Origin: Glaciihabitans sp. INWT7
Lineage (GTDB): Bacteria; Actinomycetota; Actinomycetes; Actinomycetales; Microbacteriaceae
DNA: 64,000 bases
Direction: 5' to 3'
Assembly: GCF_014217685.1 (NCBI RefSeq)
Contig: NZ_CP043653.1
Location: 2,236,419 to 2,300,418 of the forward strand
The stretch's first letter is position 1. Each line of letters starts with the position of its first letter. The translations under genes and the position numbers were made by a program. Positions 62,104-64,000 of this stretch are shown here, one piece after another. Below the pieces are notes generated by a model that saw only the letters and a list, made by a program, of their open reading frames with translations, did no database searches and had not been told where the DNA came from.

Positions 62104-62119
62104 TAGGGTGAATACCGTG
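62104..62119 (+). promoter_or_regulatory. Leaderless-type promoter of the sensor kinase
   Basis: TAGGGT (62104-62109), a seven-base spacer and the GTG (62117-62119). It lies only 12 bases after the permease stop, so the two-component genes may have their own transcript. Confidence 0.45.
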
Positions 62120-63253
62120 TCGACAGAGACTGAAGTGAACGAACCACGGATGCCCGTGCGCGAGCGGCTGCGAGCAGCCGGCGCCCGCTCCTGGTACATC
62201 GGGGCCGCGTCCGGCCTGGTGTGGCAATCCATCCTGGTGGTGAGCGTCGTGTCCCTCGACCTTCCCGTTCTCTCGAAGGTGCTCGGACTCCTGCTTCTCG
62301 CGGTGCTCTACGCCGTCTTCTTGCTGCTCGGTCCGGTCATCTGGAACGAGAGTGTTCGCGTTCGACTGATGGCGATCGGGGCATTCTGGGCCGCCTCCTG
62401 CCTGCTCTTCCCCCTGATCGGGCCGATCGCGATCTGGATGTGGTTGCTCGTCGTCTCCCTCGCGGCCTTCACCAACCTCCCTCCTCGGCTGGCCGTCGGA
62501 ATCTCGGTGCTGGTGATTCTCGTTCAGGTTGCGGTCGGGGCTTCGGTCGCTTTCATCATCGGCCTGCTTTTCGCCCCGGTCGTGACCGCGGTGACGGCCG
62601 CGACCCTCATCGGGCTCGGACTGATCTCCCGCTCCAATCTCAGCCTCCGGGTAGCGAACGAGGAGATCGCCCGACTGGCCGTCGTGGAGGAGCGGGCCCG
62701 ATTCAGCCGTGACCTTCACGATGTGCTCGGCCACAGCCTGACCGTCGTCACGATGAAGTCGGAGTTGGCGCGCCGGCTGGTCACCATCGATCCGGCGAAG
62801 GCAGAGCTCGAGATTGCGGACATCGAACGCCTCACCCGCAGCGCCCTTGCCGACCTGCGCCTCGCGGTCTCCAACTACCGGGAGACCACGGTGGATGCCG
62901 AGCTGGTCGCGGCGAAGACGGCTCTCGCGGCCGCCGGCATCCAGTCCCACCTGCCGGAGTCGGTGCCCGCGATCGACCCCCGGCAGCAGGGAGTGTTCGC
63001 CTGGGTCTTGCGCGAGGGGGTCACCAACGTGATCCGCCATTCGGGGGCGACGGCATGCTGGGTGACCATCGACCACCGCTCCCTCACCGTGGCGGACGAC
63101 GGGCGCGGGCCGGGCGCGACGCTCACCGATGCCGCCGTGCCGGGCAATGGCCTTCGGGGCCTCCGCGAGCGCAGCGCCGCTGCGGCGGCACAGTTGTTGG
63201 TGGGGCAGAGCCCCCAGGGTGGATTCCAACTCGTGGTGCGCGGTGCCGCGTGA
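62117..63253 (+). CDS. Sensor histidine kinase (DesK/NarL type)
   Basis: The product is about 378 residues. Five to six membrane helices (about 26-178) form the sensor, with no large extracellular domain. The HisKA_3 dimerisation motif FSRDLHDVLGHSL carries the phosphorylated His201. The ATPase domain has REGVTNVIRHSGA and DDGRGPG. Membrane-embedded sensing like DesK suggests response to membrane state or drugs. The GTG at 62117 is preferred over GTG 62108. The stop overlaps the response-regulator start (GTGA). Confidence 0.93.
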   Translation: MSTETEVNEPRMPVRERLRAAGARSWYIGAASGLVWQSILVVSVVSLDLPVLSKVLGLLLLAVLYAVFLLLGPVIWNESVRVRLMAIGAFWAASCLLFPLIGPIAIWMWLLVVSLAAFTNLPPRLAVGISVLVILVQVAVGASVAFIIGLLFAPVVTAVTAATLIGLGLISRSNLSLRVANEEIARLAVVEERARFSRDLHDVLGHSLTVVTMKSELARRLVTIDPAKAELEIADIERLTRSALADLRLAVSNYRETTVDAELVAAKTALAAAGIQSHLPESVPAIDPRQQGVFAWVLREGVTNVIRHSGATACWVTIDHRSLTVADDGRGPGATLTDAAVPGNGLRGLRERSAAAAAQLLVGQSPQGGFQLVVRGAA

Positions 63254-63870
63254 GTGAGGCGATCCGCATCGTGATCGCCGACGATCAGGCGCTGGTGCGT
63301 GGCGCCCTTGCTTCCCTGCTGTCGCTGGAACCAGACATCGAGGTCGTCGGGCAGACGGGTCGGGGAGACGAGGTGCTCGCGCTGGTGACCGGCAGCGGGG
63401 CATCCGTCGCCATGCTCGACGTGGAGATGCCGGGCCTCGACGGTCTCGCGGTCGCCCGCCAGCTGCGGGACTCCGGCCTCGACTGCCGATCACTCATCGT
63501 CACGACCTTCGGTCGGCCGGGCTACCTCCGACGCGCGCTCGAGTCCGGGGCATCCGGTTTCGTCGTGAAAGACACCCCCTCGCACCAGCTCGCGGATGCC
63601 GTTCGCCGCGTGCACGCCGGGTTGCGGGTGGTGGATCCCACCCTGGCCACCGAGTCGCTCATCTCCGGCGCATCCCCGCTCAGCGCGCGGGAGACCGACG
63701 TGCTGCTCGCGCTGCGATCCGAGGGGAGCATCGGGGATGTCGCGAAGCAGTTGCACCTCTCGGAGGGCACCGTTCGCAACCATCTCTCCTCCGCCATCGG
63801 CAAAACCGGGGCGCGCAACGGAAGCGAAGCCGTGCGGATCGCCGCCGACAACGGCTGGCTGCTCTCCTAA
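63250..63870 (+). CDS. Response regulator (NarL/FixJ family)
   Basis: The product is about 206 residues. The GTG at 63250 overlaps the kinase stop by four bases. The receiver domain has IVIADDQALVRGAL, the phosphoacceptor Asp57 in MLDVEMPG and Lys in GFVVKDTPS. A LuxR-type helix-turn-helix (SARETDVLLAL, HLSEGTVRNHLSSAIGKTGARN) occupies the C-terminus. It probably controls the ABC transporter upstream, as in DesR-like systems (inference from position). Confidence 0.95.
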   Translation: MSEAIRIVIADDQALVRGALASLLSLEPDIEVVGQTGRGDEVLALVTGSGASVAMLDVEMPGLDGLAVARQLRDSGLDCRSLIVTTFGRPGYLRRALESGASGFVVKDTPSHQLADAVRRVHAGLRVVDPTLATESLISGASPLSARETDVLLALRSEGSIGDVAKQLHLSEGTVRNHLSSAIGKTGARNGSEAVRIAADNGWLLS

Positions 63871-63960
63871 CGCTTCGGTATCGATCGACGTCGCAGAGCG
63901 CAGCCCGGGGGTACTCTGGTCGGCTGTCCCACCCCGGACGGCAGTAAAGGGGCCACCACT

Positions 63961-64000
63961 GTGACCGACTTCACGATCGAGCGGGTCGTCATCCCGCCTC
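63961..64000 (+). CDS. Start of a gene cut by the right edge
   Basis: GTG 63961 has AAAGGGG about nine bases upstream. Thirteen codons (MTDFTIERVVIPP) are visible. The start resembles those of actinobacterial GNAT acetyltransferases, but this is too little for a call. Confidence 0.4.
   Translation, partial: MTDFTIERVVIPP

Noticed and set aside
62108-62116. GTG 62108 as the kinase start
   Set aside because: It overlaps the -10 box TAGGGT and has no ribosome site; GTG 62117 fits the leaderless spacing.

Overview
The window is chromosomal DNA from a high-GC Gram-positive actinobacterium. The family is most likely Microbacteriaceae (Leifsonia/Salinibacterium/Cryobacterium-type). This is inferred from GC-rich coding, the GlgE/GlgB glycogen genes, DivIVA-domain proteins, F420-type LLM oxidoreductases, DUF2469 next to rnhB, the rpsP-KH-rimM-trmD-rplS-lepB-rnhB order and the abundant palindromic intergenic repeats. 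No tRNA, rRNA, CRISPR array, transposase or phage gene was found. Nearly all of the sequence is ordinary chromosomal backbone.

Layout. 1-2935 (minus): four overlapping or closely spaced secreted-protein genes, three with the alternate (SipW-cognate) type of N-terminus; the last runs off the left edge. 3561-10560: glucan metabolism, with glgP divergent from glgE-glgB. 10718-16808: a thioredoxin-like/TPR protein and a large membrane protein in one operon, then a long hendecad coiled-coil protein and a PerM/AI-2E family permease. 16864-20979: hydrolase, zinc-site protein, Na+/H+ antiporter, lytic transglycosylase and DivIVA-domain protein. 21015-25520: cdsA, frr, pyrH, tsf, rpsB. 25807-32616: M23 peptidase, xerC, phosphodiesterase, dprA, comM-like ATPase, YraN. 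32800-37911: S9 peptidase, DUF2469, rnhB, two tandem lepB genes, rplS. 38034-42237: membrane protein, a divergent map, GNAT, trmD, rimM, KH protein, rpsP. 42390-50331: DMT transporter, amidase, two LLM oxidoreductases, SGNH lipoprotein, ffh, aldo/keto reductase. 50527-59943: gamma carbonic anhydrase, a broken cold-shock gene, ftsY, a reductase, a phosphatase, lipA/lipB, smc. 60408-63870: ABC exporter with a DesK/NarL-type two-component system. A further gene starts at 63961.

The minus strand from about 60 kb to 20 kb carries the conserved actinobacterial block for protein targeting (ftsY, ffh, lepB), ribosome function (rpsP, rimM, trmD, rplS, rpsB, tsf, frr) and DNA/lipid housekeeping (smc, rnhB, xerC, pyrH, cdsA). 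Plus-strand accessory genes are inserted between its sections.

The least expected signals are these. (i) A repeated start architecture: a TAnnnT -10 box exactly 6 (sometimes 7) bases before an ATG/GTG with no Shine-Dalgarno, pointing to many leaderless mRNAs. (ii) Three dispersed 91-92 bp elements with conserved 13-bp terminal inverted repeats but unrelated interiors of equal length. (iii) A cold-shock-domain pseudogene with one stop codon and one frameshift. (iv) Two tandem signal peptidases, each preceded by a related perfect hairpin. (v) A polytopic membrane protein with an internal lipobox. I found no defence system or other clearly new multi-gene system.
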